64,000 nucleotides of DNA, from NCBI GenBank assembly GCA_963811225.1, contig CAWEQO010000018.1, forward strand, positions 124,001-188,000, given 5' to 3'. The stretch comes from CAWEQO01 sp963811225. GTDB taxonomy: Bacteria > Chloroflexota > Anaerolineae > Anaerolineales > Anaerolineaceae. Made by a program: the position numbers and the translations under genes. Within the stretch, counting starts at the first letter, position 1, and every line of letters starts with the position of its first letter. The notes under the pieces were generated by a model, which had not been told where the DNA came from, did no database searches, and saw only the letters and a program-made list of their open reading frames with translations. Below are positions 29,209 to 37,658 of this stretch, in pieces.

Positions 29209-29445
29209 TCAGTCTTTTAGCCAGGTTGCGATTTGGCTCTTGGACGGGATGCGGCCCGCTGACACGACTTTCTCGTTGACGACCAGGCCGGGTGTCGATA
29301 GGATGTTGTACTTCATGATCTCGGCGTAATCGGTGACCTTGACGATCTCGGCTTCCAGGCCCAGGTCGGCGATGGCTTCGCGGGTGACCGCTTCAAGCTT
29401 CCGGCAGTTGGGACAGCCGGAGCCAAGCACTTTAATCGTAAGCAT
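29209..29445 (-). CDS. Small thioredoxin-fold thiol protein (redox-active disulfide protein 2 type)
   Basis: A 78-residue protein started at 29445 after GGAGG. It has the redox motif CPNC at residues 11-14, a cis-Pro in STPGLVV, and the compact size of the MTH895/TM0996-type family. These proteins are commonly encoded beside DUF318 permeases and ArsR regulators, where they may reduce or deliver the substrate thiol or metalloid. The 5' part of the longer frame overlaps arsR and is not needed for the fold. Confidence 0.88.
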   Translation of the reverse strand: MLTIKVLGSGCPNCRKLEAVTREAIADLGLEAEIVKVTDYAEIMKYNILSTPGLVVNEKVVSAGRIPSKSQIATWLKD

Positions 29446-29515
29446 AAGAACCTCCAAAAAATGTTTGTGGCAGTTTACAGATGAACGCCGGGCAGCGAGC
29501 ATTTGTAAAATAAAC

Positions 29516-29875
29516 TTAAGGATTGCATTTCGGGCACGGGCATTGGGCGCCCTCATTTAAGGGTATAGACGCCTTCTCGTCCACCATGGCCTGCACTGCA
29601 TCCAGGACGGTGTAAATGCCTGGATTGGTGACAGTGTAGAACACGTTCCAGCCGTCACGGCGATCCTGGATCAGCCCGGCCTCCCGCAGCACGGCCAGCT
29701 GCTGCGAGATGTAGGCCTGGCGAAAACCAAGATACGCTTCGATGTGGCAGACACAGTGCTCGCCGTCTTGCAGGAGGTAAAGGATCGCCAGACGGGCAGG
29801 GTGCGTCAGCACTTTGAGCAGTTTGGCCTGGGACTCGAAAGATTGTAATTTGTTATCTGTTTCAATCATATTCAT
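29516..29875 (-). CDS. arsR: ArsR-family metal(loid)-responsive repressor
   Basis: A 119-residue winged-helix repressor. The sensing motif GEHCVCHIE (Cys41, Cys43) at the start of the DNA-binding domain matches the ELCVCDL As(III)-site of ArsR, and a second thiol cluster CPCPKC is at 112-117. The recognition helix is FRQAYISQQLAVLREAGL. Start 29875 (MNMIETD) or 29869; the start codon lies inside operator copy 3, so it is probably autorepressed. Ligand inferred as As(III)/Sb(III) or another thiophilic metal ion. Confidence 0.92.
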   Translation of the reverse strand: MNMIETDNKLQSFESQAKLLKVLTHPARLAILYLLQDGEHCVCHIEAYLGFRQAYISQQLAVLREAGLIQDRRDGWNVFYTVTNPGIYTVLDAVQAMVDEKASIPLNEGAQCPCPKCNP

Positions 29876-29887
29876 AAACCTGAATAT
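29868..29887. promoter_or_regulatory. ArsR-type operator, copy 3 (arsR)
   Basis: Palindrome ATATTCA-N6-TGAATAT over the arsR start codon; the perfect arms extend to 10 bases (29865-29874 with 29881-29890). It implies autorepression. Confidence 0.78.
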
Positions 29888-29902
29888 GATGATAGCACGC
29901 AA

Positions 29903-30316
29903 ACGAAGCGTATGAAAGGCAATCTGTCACCCAATTGTTGTGACAGATTGCACGAATTCATCGATCGACTTTATAAAATTTGCGCCTTATGGGCTGGGGC
30001 TTTTTCCCGCCGCCCCCCCGCTTGCACAACTGCAGTCTAAGGGGTGTAGTCACCGCCAGTCCGGCTATAGATTCGCTCGGCCTGTGTGGACTGGGAGTGA
30101 GTAATAAACTTGATATCCAACCACGAGAAACGGACAAAAACTGCGAGATCCTCATGCGTTCCGGTAACCTGCTTGAATGGTAGAGCAGGATCGGGGAGTT
30201 ATGGTTGCACAAGCGGAGCCCAGGGCCTGAGACGCTGGAAAGCAATAAGATATGCAGTTAGATGTGCGAGATTGCCCCCGGTTTCGTGGAGGCGCACAAT
30301 CGGCCGATCACCGCGA
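29903..30316 (+). other. Intergenic region with structured-RNA-like features
   Basis: No convincing gene. It contains a C-rich block, a 7-base pairing CCAGTCC/GGACTGG near 30057-30096, and a GAGTTATGGTTG ... CTGGAAAGCAATAAG stretch (30195-30251) that vaguely recalls group II intron domain I sequence. No reverse transcriptase or domain V was found, so I do not name it as an intron. Confidence 0.3.
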
Positions 30317-30640
30317 ATGATCAGACGGTACAAAGGCTTAGCCGCTTCCTACCAGCTGAGGAATGTTGGAGTTCCCAAATGGATCGAGCAGTTCATCCGA
30401 GCAGCGGGCGAGACGGTCTATATGCATCAGAGCCTTGGCATCATACCCGACGTGATCGCCGGCTGCTATCGGGCCGAGAAAGGCATGAGAGGAGCCGAGG
30501 TCCTTTCGGAGCTGAGTCGTTTGCATCAGGAGTCGTTCGACGATCAAAAGCAGGCCCGCTTGCAATGGGAATTGAGCGATCCGTTGTGGTTGACAATGAC
30601 CATGCGGGGGCTGCGGAAGCATATTCGAGATTTAGATTAA
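30317..30640 (+). CDS. Possible small protein of unknown function
   Basis: A 107-residue frame from ATG 30317 without a ribosome binding site; the frame is open further upstream to 30110 but that part looks non-coding. The C-terminal two thirds (helical, with ELSRLHQESFDDQKQARLQWEL) has protein-like composition. I do not recognise it; it may be a remnant of a mobile element or phage gene. Confidence 0.3.
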   Translation: MIRRYKGLAASYQLRNVGVPKWIEQFIRAAGETVYMHQSLGIIPDVIAGCYRAEKGMRGAEVLSELSRLHQESFDDQKQARLQWELSDPLWLTMTMRGLRKHIRDLD

Positions 30641-30693
30641 AATCCGCCGTCCAAAAAATTAAACCTGGTTGAAGACAAAATCGTTAAATAGTC

Positions 30694-30728
30694 AGGCAGC
30701 ACCTGAATTGAACAATCAGGTGCTGCCT
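30694..30728. terminator. Terminator hairpin at the end of the giant secreted-protein gene
   Basis: A perfect 13-base stem (30694-30706 with 30716-30728) with a 9-base loop, 22 bases after the end of the leftward 1691-residue gene. ATTGCTTTT follows on the plus strand and a weaker T-rich stretch on the minus strand, so it may work in both directions. Confidence 0.65.
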
Positions 30729-30749
30729 ATTGCTTTTAGCCTTATGTGT

Positions 30750-33700
30750 TTATGGAGCTGTGAAAGACCAGATTTCTGACCATTCACTTGAACCATTGCT
30801 GCCATAAGAGCGGACGCGCCAGTAATATGTGCGGCCTGAGCGCAGCTTCTTTATTGAGGTTATGGAAGTCTTAGGCAAACTCTTGCTGAATAGAAGGTTG
30901 GAGAAACTGGGATTCATCGAGACTTGCAGTGTATAACGGGTGACACCATCGACCAGTTGCCAGGAAAAGACAGGAAGTAAGCTAGAAGCATAATTCAGGT
31001 TAGCAGGTTCGATCAGCATTGGGGTTGAAGGAGCAACCCGGAAAAAGGCACCGTTTGACCAGTTTCCATAATATCCTTCGCTACTAACACCGCGCACTCG
31101 CCAGTAATAGCGTGAATTTTGCTCCAGTTCGGTTGACAGGGTCACTTGCCTATTACTTACTGGCCCGGCAACCTGCTCCTTCGCTACAATATAAAGGAAG
31201 GTGGAGTCGGTTGCTACCTCGACCTCGTAGTACCCGAACACTCTTCCGTTCGGAATGACTGCGCTGCTCCAGAGCAATGCTGGATGCAGCGTGCGCTGGA
31301 TCGAACCGAGCTTTGGAGACAGGGGCTTGGGAGTCGAGGGCTGTGCTGCGGTTTGAAGCTGCCAGATTTCCGAGGCCTTCCCTTTGCGTTCGCCAAATTT
31401 TGGAATCACTCGCCAGTATAGAGTCCGATCGATTGGAAGATTGGTAGGGGATAAGTAGATCGACTTCTTGCTGCTGCGAGAGCTCATCACCGACTTGAAA
31501 TCAGCTCTGGTAGAAAATTGCAGCAAGTAGCTAGTGGCGCCGATGGTATTATCCCAATTGAACAAGGGACGATTGTTGAGCAACTGTGTATGGTCATCCG
31601 GAGCGGAGGCACCGTCATCAATAGAAAGGGTATAGAGTGCCTTCGCTCCCAGGTAGCCATCCACGACGAGGTAATAAGTGTGTCCAGCTTCGGCATCGAA
31701 GCTAAGGTCCTTTTTTGCGTAAGCAATGACTTCACCGGAGTTGCAGACGCCCGACGCTCCGTCCAGCAAAAACAAATTCAATTGAGAAGAGCTAGTCAAG
31801 AAAGCGTTCGTCTTCGCGGATATAGAAGGAGTATAAGCATAGACAAACTCAGGGCCAGATTCCTTCCATGAAGTGATACCGTAGTTGTCAATCGAATCGG
31901 TCGAACCCGCTCCATAATTAGAGCGCTTGTCCACAATGGACGAGCTAACGGATATAGCAGGTGTGCAATCGGAACCAATCGCTGGCTGCACGGGGAAGAG
32001 CAATAAACGTGAAATACCACCTCCGGGTGAAGGTTGGAAGATATTGATGGAGGCCATGCCTGGATTGGCAACGAGTGGGGCCGGGACGACCGCCGAGAGT
32101 TGGCCCGAGCTAAGCTTCGTAGTAGCCAGGCTGACACCATTCCAGTGTACTACTGCAGAGCCTACAAAACCGGTGCCATTAACCGTTAGGGTGAAGTCAC
32201 CGCTGCCGGCTTTAATATGTTCAGGATAAACCGAATCTAAGCTGGGGACGGGATTACGAACCTGAACGCTTACACTGTTAGATGCTCCGCCACCCGGTTC
32301 GGGGTTCGAAACTTTGATAGGAACAATGCCAGAGACGCTCAGTAGGCTGGAATCAACCTGGGCGGTCAGACTGGTAGCGTTGATGAAGGTTGTCAGTAAT
32401 GGAGTACTATCCCACATTACCATTGAACCCTCCATGAATTTGGCGCCGGTGACAGATAGGGTTAGGCTGTCGCTTTCAGCCAGAAGGACGTTCGGGGAAA
32501 TGCTTTGCAAAGCCGGCACAAGATTCAGAATGCTGAAAACCTGTGCATCCGATTCGCCGCCGCCCGGCGCAGAGTTGAATACGGTCACGCCTACGTTCTC
32601 TGCTGTGGTCAATAGATCGGCCGAGACGTGAGCCTGCAGTGTATATGAACTGATGCGGTTCGTAACAAGGTCAACCCCATTCCAGCGAATGACGGCGCCC
32701 GGCATAAACTTCGAGCCATAGACAACGAGGGTAAAGCCATTTGTACCGGAATAAACACTGTGGGGAACCAGGCTGGTCGGCACCGGGACCGGATTTTGGA
32801 CGGCGATCATCTTTACAGCGCTGGCACCGCCGCCAGGAGCAGGATTGATGACCGAAACGGAAAGTGTACCAGCGGCGCTCTGGACTGGCAGAGTTGCGGT
32901 GAGGGTGCTTGCATTTACGTAGTTTACGCTGATTTCTACACCATCCACCAACACTTTTGAGTTTGTTAAGAAGCCGCTGCCTACAAAGGTGAGAAGCGCG
33001 GCCCCGCCCTGAATATCGATCGTTGATGGGCTCACCGATACTAGCACGGGAACCGGGTTGGTGACGGAGAAGCTCAGGCTGTTGGAAGTACCGCCGCCCG
33101 GCGATGGATTGAATACTGTCAGGCTAACCATTGATGCTATGGCGAGGTTGTCAGCCGGAACGAGCGCTGTCAGCGTGGCAGAACTAACATAGGTAGTTGT
33201 CAAGTTCGTGCCGTTGAACCTGACAACCGAATTGTTGACAAAGCCGCTGCCGTTCAGGGTAATGGTCAGATCGTCATTTCCGGCGACGGCGCTGCTTGGA
33301 TTAATACCCAACAGGGCTGGAACCGGGTTATCGATATTACCCACCTCGAAATTGGCCACAATCTGCTTATTGGCGTTCATGATCACGGACACGCTGGCAG
33401 AGGCGCTGCTCACCTCCCCTGTCCAGTTGTTAAACTTGTATCCATAGACAGGGCTTGCGTTCAGCTGCACGGTCGTGTCCGGTTCATAACCGCTGGCGCA
33501 GTCGATCGATGGTCCCGGAGAAATGCTAACAGATCCACCAGCCTCTGGGTTCTTACTGACAATGAGACTGTAACAAGTGTAGACCGCGAACGGCTGGTCA
33601 AAATTGTACATATCCCAGACGGATTTGAACAAATAGGTGCCACCCACCCCAGCGACATTACCACCCCATTGGATCCCCGCATAGGGTGTATAGGTAAAGA

Positions 33701-35825
33701 GAGCCGCAATGGCTTTCGACGCCGGGGTTACGATGACGCCGTCCTGGGTTTCTTTGGAAACGCCGATCGCCCATCCGCTGCGGGTCGCTCCGCCGGCCTC
33801 CTGTTCATTCAGATAAGCCCGATACAGACTGGCGGCAGTGGCGATTTGATTCCTGGCGGTGGGCGTGCTGCCAATCCCCATTAGGATGTTCAATTTGGAG
33901 GTTGTTGGGCAAGAGCTAATGGCGCTTTGCTCTTTTTGCATCGTTGCCAGCAGCACCTTAGGGTTGATATGGTACTGGGCTGCATACTGATGGATCAGCG
34001 CTGGGACGTCGATCACCTGACCATCGGTGTCTTCAATTTCATCTGCCAGACAGCTGCCCTGCTGCTTTAGAAAAGCGCGGATCTGACCAATGGATGCATC
34101 CGTCTCACCAGTGAAAATGTTATCGGGCATCCAATTCGTGTTGAAGGCCGCCGAGCTGAAGTTGGCTGTTACCGAGCGATTCCCATTCATGGTGATCGAA
34201 ATCGAATTGGAGCTGCTAGTCGATTCCCCACTCCAGTTAGCAAACTCATAGCCGGAAGCAGCATTGGCGGTCGCGGTGATTTGCGTGCCTGTTTCATATG
34301 ATCCAGATGGACAGCTGCCCGAGCTGTACTGAGAAAGGGAAATGGTCCCACCATTCTGAGGAGATAAAGCTGTATTCAACTGGTAGCAAGTTGCAGTGAT
34401 CAATTTGAACCGTAGCGTATTGAATGATACGTTATGTGTTATCCGAGTTTCACCGGTGACGTCAGCCAGTTTGACATAAGCAGACGTTCCAGCGCTTAGA
34501 TTAAATTGACCAAGACTTACCCACTGGTTGGAATAGGGTAGCTGATCGACATTTACTTCCCTGATAAGGGTCGAGCCCGAGCTGTAAACTCGATACTTTG
34601 CATGGTTAGTATCGATGCTGACCATGTCAGCCGTCCAGCCACAGTTGCGGTCGATATTACCATGGCTGGCGATATAGGCATAAATCTCGTAGGTGCCAGT
34701 GGATTGTAGATTCGGTCTCCAAATGGCTGAATTAGATGAAGTGCTGCTATCCTGAGCGTTCAAAGTGACATAAGCGGGGGTGTTTTCATAGCCATTGAAC
34801 TTGTACCAATACGAAGTGCAGGTACTGCCAGTATAGGCAGGTGTCAAGCTAGGGTTGCAGACGTAAACATCGGTTGCTGTAGGGTTGGAGCAGTTGGCGG
34901 TAATGGGGGTACGATAGTTGTTGCTTACGACCGTCGATCCTTTGGAAGGTTCTCCAATCGGCGAATCGAAGATTACCTGATGCGATTGAGTCCACCATGA
35001 GCCGCGATCCTGTACCTGAAAGTGGAGGTGAGCGCCGCAAGAGTATCCTGTTTGACCAGAATATGCAACCAAATCGCCCTGATTAACATGCTGTCCAACA
35101 CTAACTGTGACTCCATTGGTATTTAGGTGCAAATACAATGTGGCAGAATTATCACCATCGTTATTGATTACTACATAATTTGCCATATTGGCAAATGAGC
35201 TATCGCAAGCGCCTGATGAAGAGTTTTCTTTGACCAAAGCAACTGTCCCGCTACGGCTAGCCCAGAGCGGAGTGCCAACGTTCATGGAAAAATCGTAGGC
35301 CCAATCCCCTAAACCGGTATGATCTGTTGGAGTTTGTGTAACAAGGCGTGGAACTCCCCCCTCCCATGGAAGCTTATGTCCAGTGAAGGCTTCGGCCGAG
35401 ATTATATCAGAGGGTGCAGTCCCAAATTGGACATAGAAAAAGGCTTTATTTTTATTCGAAAGTAGTTCTTCTGGCAATTGTTGGAGTTGTGTATCGAATT
35501 CTGGATTGTAGGTGGTAAAAACATACCATTGGTTGTCGATATACTTCAAGATAGCGATCTTACCTTCAAAGACCTCCTCCTCGTAGTAATCGATCAGTCC
35601 ATCCAAGCCGGCTACATCCACTTTAGCGAGGACAACTTGGTGCTCGATAGAGTGGCCACTGGCGCTGGCATCCTTCAGAATGCCAGCGATCACGTAATCG
35701 CTGTAAGGTGGATCAATGGTTTGACGAGCTGGCGCCGCATTAACGGTTTGAAACGGAAATGGTAGTGTAACGATGATGGCAATGAGCAGTGCCATTAAGA
35801 AGAAGCGTTTTCTGCAGTGGTACAT
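30750..35825 (-). CDS. Giant secreted protein: M23 peptidase, lysozyme-like domain, five TIG repeats and fibronectin-like repeats
   Basis: A 1691-residue exported protein; start 35825 has AAGGAG upstream. A signal peptide (about 1-31) ends in VNA-AP. Residues about 150-300 are an M23/LytM endopeptidase (DFSMNVGTPLWASRSG, then HLHFQV near 265). Next comes a golvesin-like carbohydrate-binding domain (about 332-490), then a GYEFANW-type bacterial repeat, a lysozyme/glucosaminidase-like domain (about 562-748; PKVLLATMQKEQSAI carries the Glu), and a second GYKFNNW repeat. Five IPT/TIG repeats (about 828-1278), a PPC-like beta domain, and three fibronectin-type repeats follow. The M23 zinc ligands can be partly traced (HLH and an upstream His). 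It is AT-richer at third positions than its neighbours. It probably cuts peptidoglycan or a sheath at the cell surface, and is not part of an operon. Confidence 0.85.
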   Translation of the reverse strand: MYHCRKRFFLMALLIAIIVTLPFPFQTVNAAPARQTIDPPYSDYVIAGILKDASASGHSIEHQVVLAKVDVAGLDGLIDYYEEEVFEGKIAILKYIDNQWYVFTTYNPEFDTQLQQLPEELLSNKNKAFFYVQFGTAPSDIISAEAFTGHKLPWEGGVPRLVTQTPTDHTGLGDWAYDFSMNVGTPLWASRSGTVALVKENSSSGACDSSFANMANYVVINNDGDNSATLYLHLNTNGVTVSVGQHVNQGDLVAYSGQTGYSCGAHLHFQVQDRGSWWTQSHQVIFDSPIGEPSKGSTVVSNNYRTPITANCSNPTATDVYVCNPSLTPAYTGSTCTSYWYKFNGYENTPAYVTLNAQDSSTSSNSAIWRPNLQSTGTYEIYAYIASHGNIDRNCGWTADMVSIDTNHAKYRVYSSGSTLIREVNVDQLPYSNQWVSLGQFNLSAGTSAYVKLADVTGETRITHNVSFNTLRFKLITATCYQLNTALSPQNGGTISLSQYSSGSCPSGSYETGTQITATANAASGYEFANWSGESTSSSNSISITMNGNRSVTANFSSAAFNTNWMPDNIFTGETDASIGQIRAFLKQQGSCLADEIEDTDGQVIDVPALIHQYAAQYHINPKVLLATMQKEQSAISSCPTTSKLNILMGIGSTPTARNQIATAASLYRAYLNEQEAGGATRSGWAIGVSKETQDGVIVTPASKAIAALFTYTPYAGIQWGGNVAGVGGTYLFKSVWDMYNFDQPFAVYTCYSLIVSKNPEAGGSVSISPGPSIDCASGYEPDTTVQLNASPVYGYKFNNWTGEVSSASASVSVIMNANKQIVANFEVGNIDNPVPALLGINPSSAVAGNDDLTITLNGSGFVNNSVVRFNGTNLTTTYVSSATLTALVPADNLAIASMVSLTVFNPSPGGGTSNSLSFSVTNPVPVLVSVSPSTIDIQGGAALLTFVGSGFLTNSKVLVDGVEISVNYVNASTLTATLPVQSAAGTLSVSVINPAPGGGASAVKMIAVQNPVPVPTSLVPHSVYSGTNGFTLVVYGSKFMPGAVIRWNGVDLVTNRISSYTLQAHVSADLLTTAENVGVTVFNSAPGGGESDAQVFSILNLVPALQSISPNVLLAESDSLTLSVTGAKFMEGSMVMWDSTPLLTTFINATSLTAQVDSSLLSVSGIVPIKVSNPEPGGGASNSVSVQVRNPVPSLDSVYPEHIKAGSGDFTLTVNGTGFVGSAVVHWNGVSLATTKLSSGQLSAVVPAPLVANPGMASINIFQPSPGGGISRLLLFPVQPAIGSDCTPAISVSSSIVDKRSNYGAGSTDSIDNYGITSWKESGPEFVYAYTPSISAKTNAFLTSSSQLNLFLLDGASGVCNSGEVIAYAKKDLSFDAEAGHTYYLVVDGYLGAKALYTLSIDDGASAPDDHTQLLNNRPLFNWDNTIGATSYLLQFSTRADFKSVMSSRSSKKSIYLSPTNLPIDRTLYWRVIPKFGERKGKASEIWQLQTAAQPSTPKPLSPKLGSIQRTLHPALLWSSAVIPNGRVFGYYEVEVATDSTFLYIVAKEQVAGPVSNRQVTLSTELEQNSRYYWRVRGVSSEGYYGNWSNGAFFRVAPSTPMLIEPANLNYASSLLPVFSWQLVDGVTRYTLQVSMNPSFSNLLFSKSLPKTSITSIKKLRSGRTYYWRVRSYGSNGSSEWSEIWSFTAP
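31990..33340 (-). repeat. Five tandem IPT/TIG repeats in the giant protein
   Basis: Each unit is about 88 residues and begins with N-P/L-V-P followed by x-x-x-x-P, then a G-S/T-G/K-F core and a closing N-x-x-P-G-G-G. The five starts read NPVPALLGI, NPVPVLVSV, NPVPVPTSL, NLVPALQSI and NPVPSLDSV. The units have diverged in protein sequence, so the array is old rather than freshly duplicated. Confidence 0.8.
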
Positions 35826-36323
35826 GATTGTTTCTCCTTCTGTATCCGATGAGGCTGAATGTTGGTTGCGGTAGGATTTGCTCGAAGGAAGTTTCGATAG
35901 CGGTCTATGCTGGTCGATACGCAACGATTTAAAATGGATTTTGCTGGCTGGAAAAATAGATAGGCTCCCCCTATATTCGTTCTATCACTTGCCTAACCGA
36001 TCAATAGCCTGTCGGTGGAATTTAATAATAATAAGGGATAACCTTCGCTAACTTCAATTCAAATCCCACCAATTTCGAACTAGAATCGAAACAAAATTGA
36101 ATGGATGTAACTGCTAAGGGAGAGATGTTTTTGCAGAAAGACGACGCCCTAGGCAATCAATCTGGCGCTCAATACGACGTTTGCTCTTTAGAATAATTGA
36201 CCGTCCTATCTGCACACCCTCATCCTGGTTGTAGCCGACCACCCTTTGGAGGCTGCCGCCGCTCCCCCTGCCGCTCGAGCTGACCTGGGTGGTCTTCGTT
36301 CTATCTTTTCCCCCTTAAACCTA
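35826..36323. other. Intergenic region between divergent genes, no gene seen
   Basis: About 500 bases between the giant secreted-protein gene and the ROK regulator. AT-rich near 35930-36130. A 31-codon frame at 36101-36196 exists but lacks support. No RNA gene was recognised. Confidence 0.4.
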
Positions 36324-36351
36324 TTGACTTGCTCAATTCTTTCGCTATAAT
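36324..36351 (+). promoter_or_regulatory. Promoter of the ROK regulator and sugar cluster
   Basis: -35 TTGACT at 36324-36329, 16-base spacer, perfect TATAAT at 36346-36351. An operator palindrome follows 4 bases later. Confidence 0.65.
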
Positions 36352-36354
36352 TAA

Positions 36355-36371
36355 TTTATCAATTGGATAAA
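36355..36371. promoter_or_regulatory. Candidate ROK operator
   Basis: Palindrome TTTATC-AATTG-GATAAA directly downstream of the -10 box, where a repressor would block initiation. AT-rich palindromes of this kind are typical for NagC/XylR-type ROK repressors. Confidence 0.5.
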
Positions 36372-36394
36372 ATAATTAGCTGATTCCCAAGCCA

Positions 36395-37636
36395 ATGCCA
36401 AAAAATAATTACCTGGGCAGCAACATCAATCTAGTCAAGACACACAACATGCAAATGATTTTGTTAAGCCTTTTGCATGACGAAAGCATTTCACACGTCC
36501 AGCTTGCCCAGAAGACCAACCTGTCCAGTTCCACCATCAGCAACCTCATCAACGAGCTGATCCAGCAAGGTGTAGTCTCCGAGATCGACCAGGAGGAGCC
36601 CGAGCCCGACTCCATCCGTCCGGTTGGACGCCCGCGCGCCACCCTCCACCTGGTGCCGAACGCCCGGTTGGTGATCGGCCTGCACGTCGGCGTGGGCTTG
36701 TTCCGCATCTGCATTGCCAACCTTGTCGGCGAAATCCTCGACAATCATATCGAATATTTCGACGTCAACGACCCGGCCGCCCAGGTGCTGGACCAGATGA
36801 TCGCCGCGATCCAAAAGTTGATCGCCGCCAACGGGATTGAGCCCGGCAGTATCCTGGGCCTGGGCGTCGGCGCTTCGGGTCTGGTCGATTTCAAAGCAGG
36901 CATGAATATTTTAGCCCCCAATTTGAATTGGCATAACGTCCCCATCCGGGATTATTTATGCGATCGCCTGCACCTGCCCGTGGTCGTCGACAACAACGTC
37001 CGCACCATGGCCATCGGCGAAAAATATTTCGGCTCCGGCAAGAACGTCAACTCGCTCGTGTTTGTCTACGGGCGCATCGGCGTCGGCGCCGGGTTGATCT
37101 ACAAAGGCGACGTTTTCCGCGGCAACGCTACCGGCGCGGGCGAAATCGGTCATACCATCATGATGATGGAGGGCGGGGAGCCCTGCCGCTGCGGCAACAG
37201 CGGCTGCCTGGAGACCCTTGTATCCGAACCCGCAATCATTCGACAGGCGGAAAAGATTGCGTGCACAAATCCGGACGGCATCCTGGCAAAACTTTCCGGC
37301 CAGAATATAGACGGTACTCTGATCGAGGAAGTGTTCGCGGCGGCCCACGCCGGGGACCAGGAAGTCCAAAGCATGCTGAAGCAGCGCGCCTATTACCTGG
37401 GGGTGGCCATCGCCGGTCTGGTCAACCTGTACAATCCTGAGATGATTATTTTCGGCGGGATCTTCGATGAGGGCCATGACCTGTTCATGGAGAACGTCAT
37501 CGAGACGGTGCACGAAAAGGCCTTCAGCGGGCTGGGTAAGCAAGTCCAAATGGTGCCCACCAGCTTTGGCTGGAAGGCCGGCGTTCTGGGGGCGGCCGCA
37601 CTGGCATTAACCACTTTCTTTTACCAGCAACCTTGA
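36395..37636 (+). CDS. ROK-family transcriptional repressor (NagC/XylR-like)
   Basis: A 413-residue regulator. An N-terminal winged helix (about 14-70, QLAQKTNLSSSTISNLINELIQQG) is fused to a ROK sugar-kinase-like domain with LGVGASGLVD, the ATP-site-like VVVDNNVRTMAIGE, and the zinc motif CRCGNSGCLE near residue 265. It is the first gene of the large sugar cluster and is probably its repressor, released by a sugar intermediate. The ribosome binding site is weak. Confidence 0.92.
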   Translation: MPKNNYLGSNINLVKTHNMQMILLSLLHDESISHVQLAQKTNLSSSTISNLINELIQQGVVSEIDQEEPEPDSIRPVGRPRATLHLVPNARLVIGLHVGVGLFRICIANLVGEILDNHIEYFDVNDPAAQVLDQMIAAIQKLIAANGIEPGSILGLGVGASGLVDFKAGMNILAPNLNWHNVPIRDYLCDRLHLPVVVDNNVRTMAIGEKYFGSGKNVNSLVFVYGRIGVGAGLIYKGDVFRGNATGAGEIGHTIMMMEGGEPCRCGNSGCLETLVSEPAIIRQAEKIACTNPDGILAKLSGQNIDGTLIEEVFAAAHAGDQEVQSMLKQRAYYLGVAIAGLVNLYNPEMIIFGGIFDEGHDLFMENVIETVHEKAFSGLGKQVQMVPTSFGWKAGVLGAAALALTTFFYQQP

Positions 37637-37658
37637 TTGATTGACGACTGAGAAACCT

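Noticed and set aside
30195..30251. A group II intron.
   Set aside because: Only short motif resemblance; no domain V, no reverse transcriptase and no matching intron ends were found.
36101..36196. A 31-codon frame in the gap before the ROK regulator.
   Set aside because: No promoter at a proper distance, composition not protein-like, and no ribosome binding site before its first ATG.
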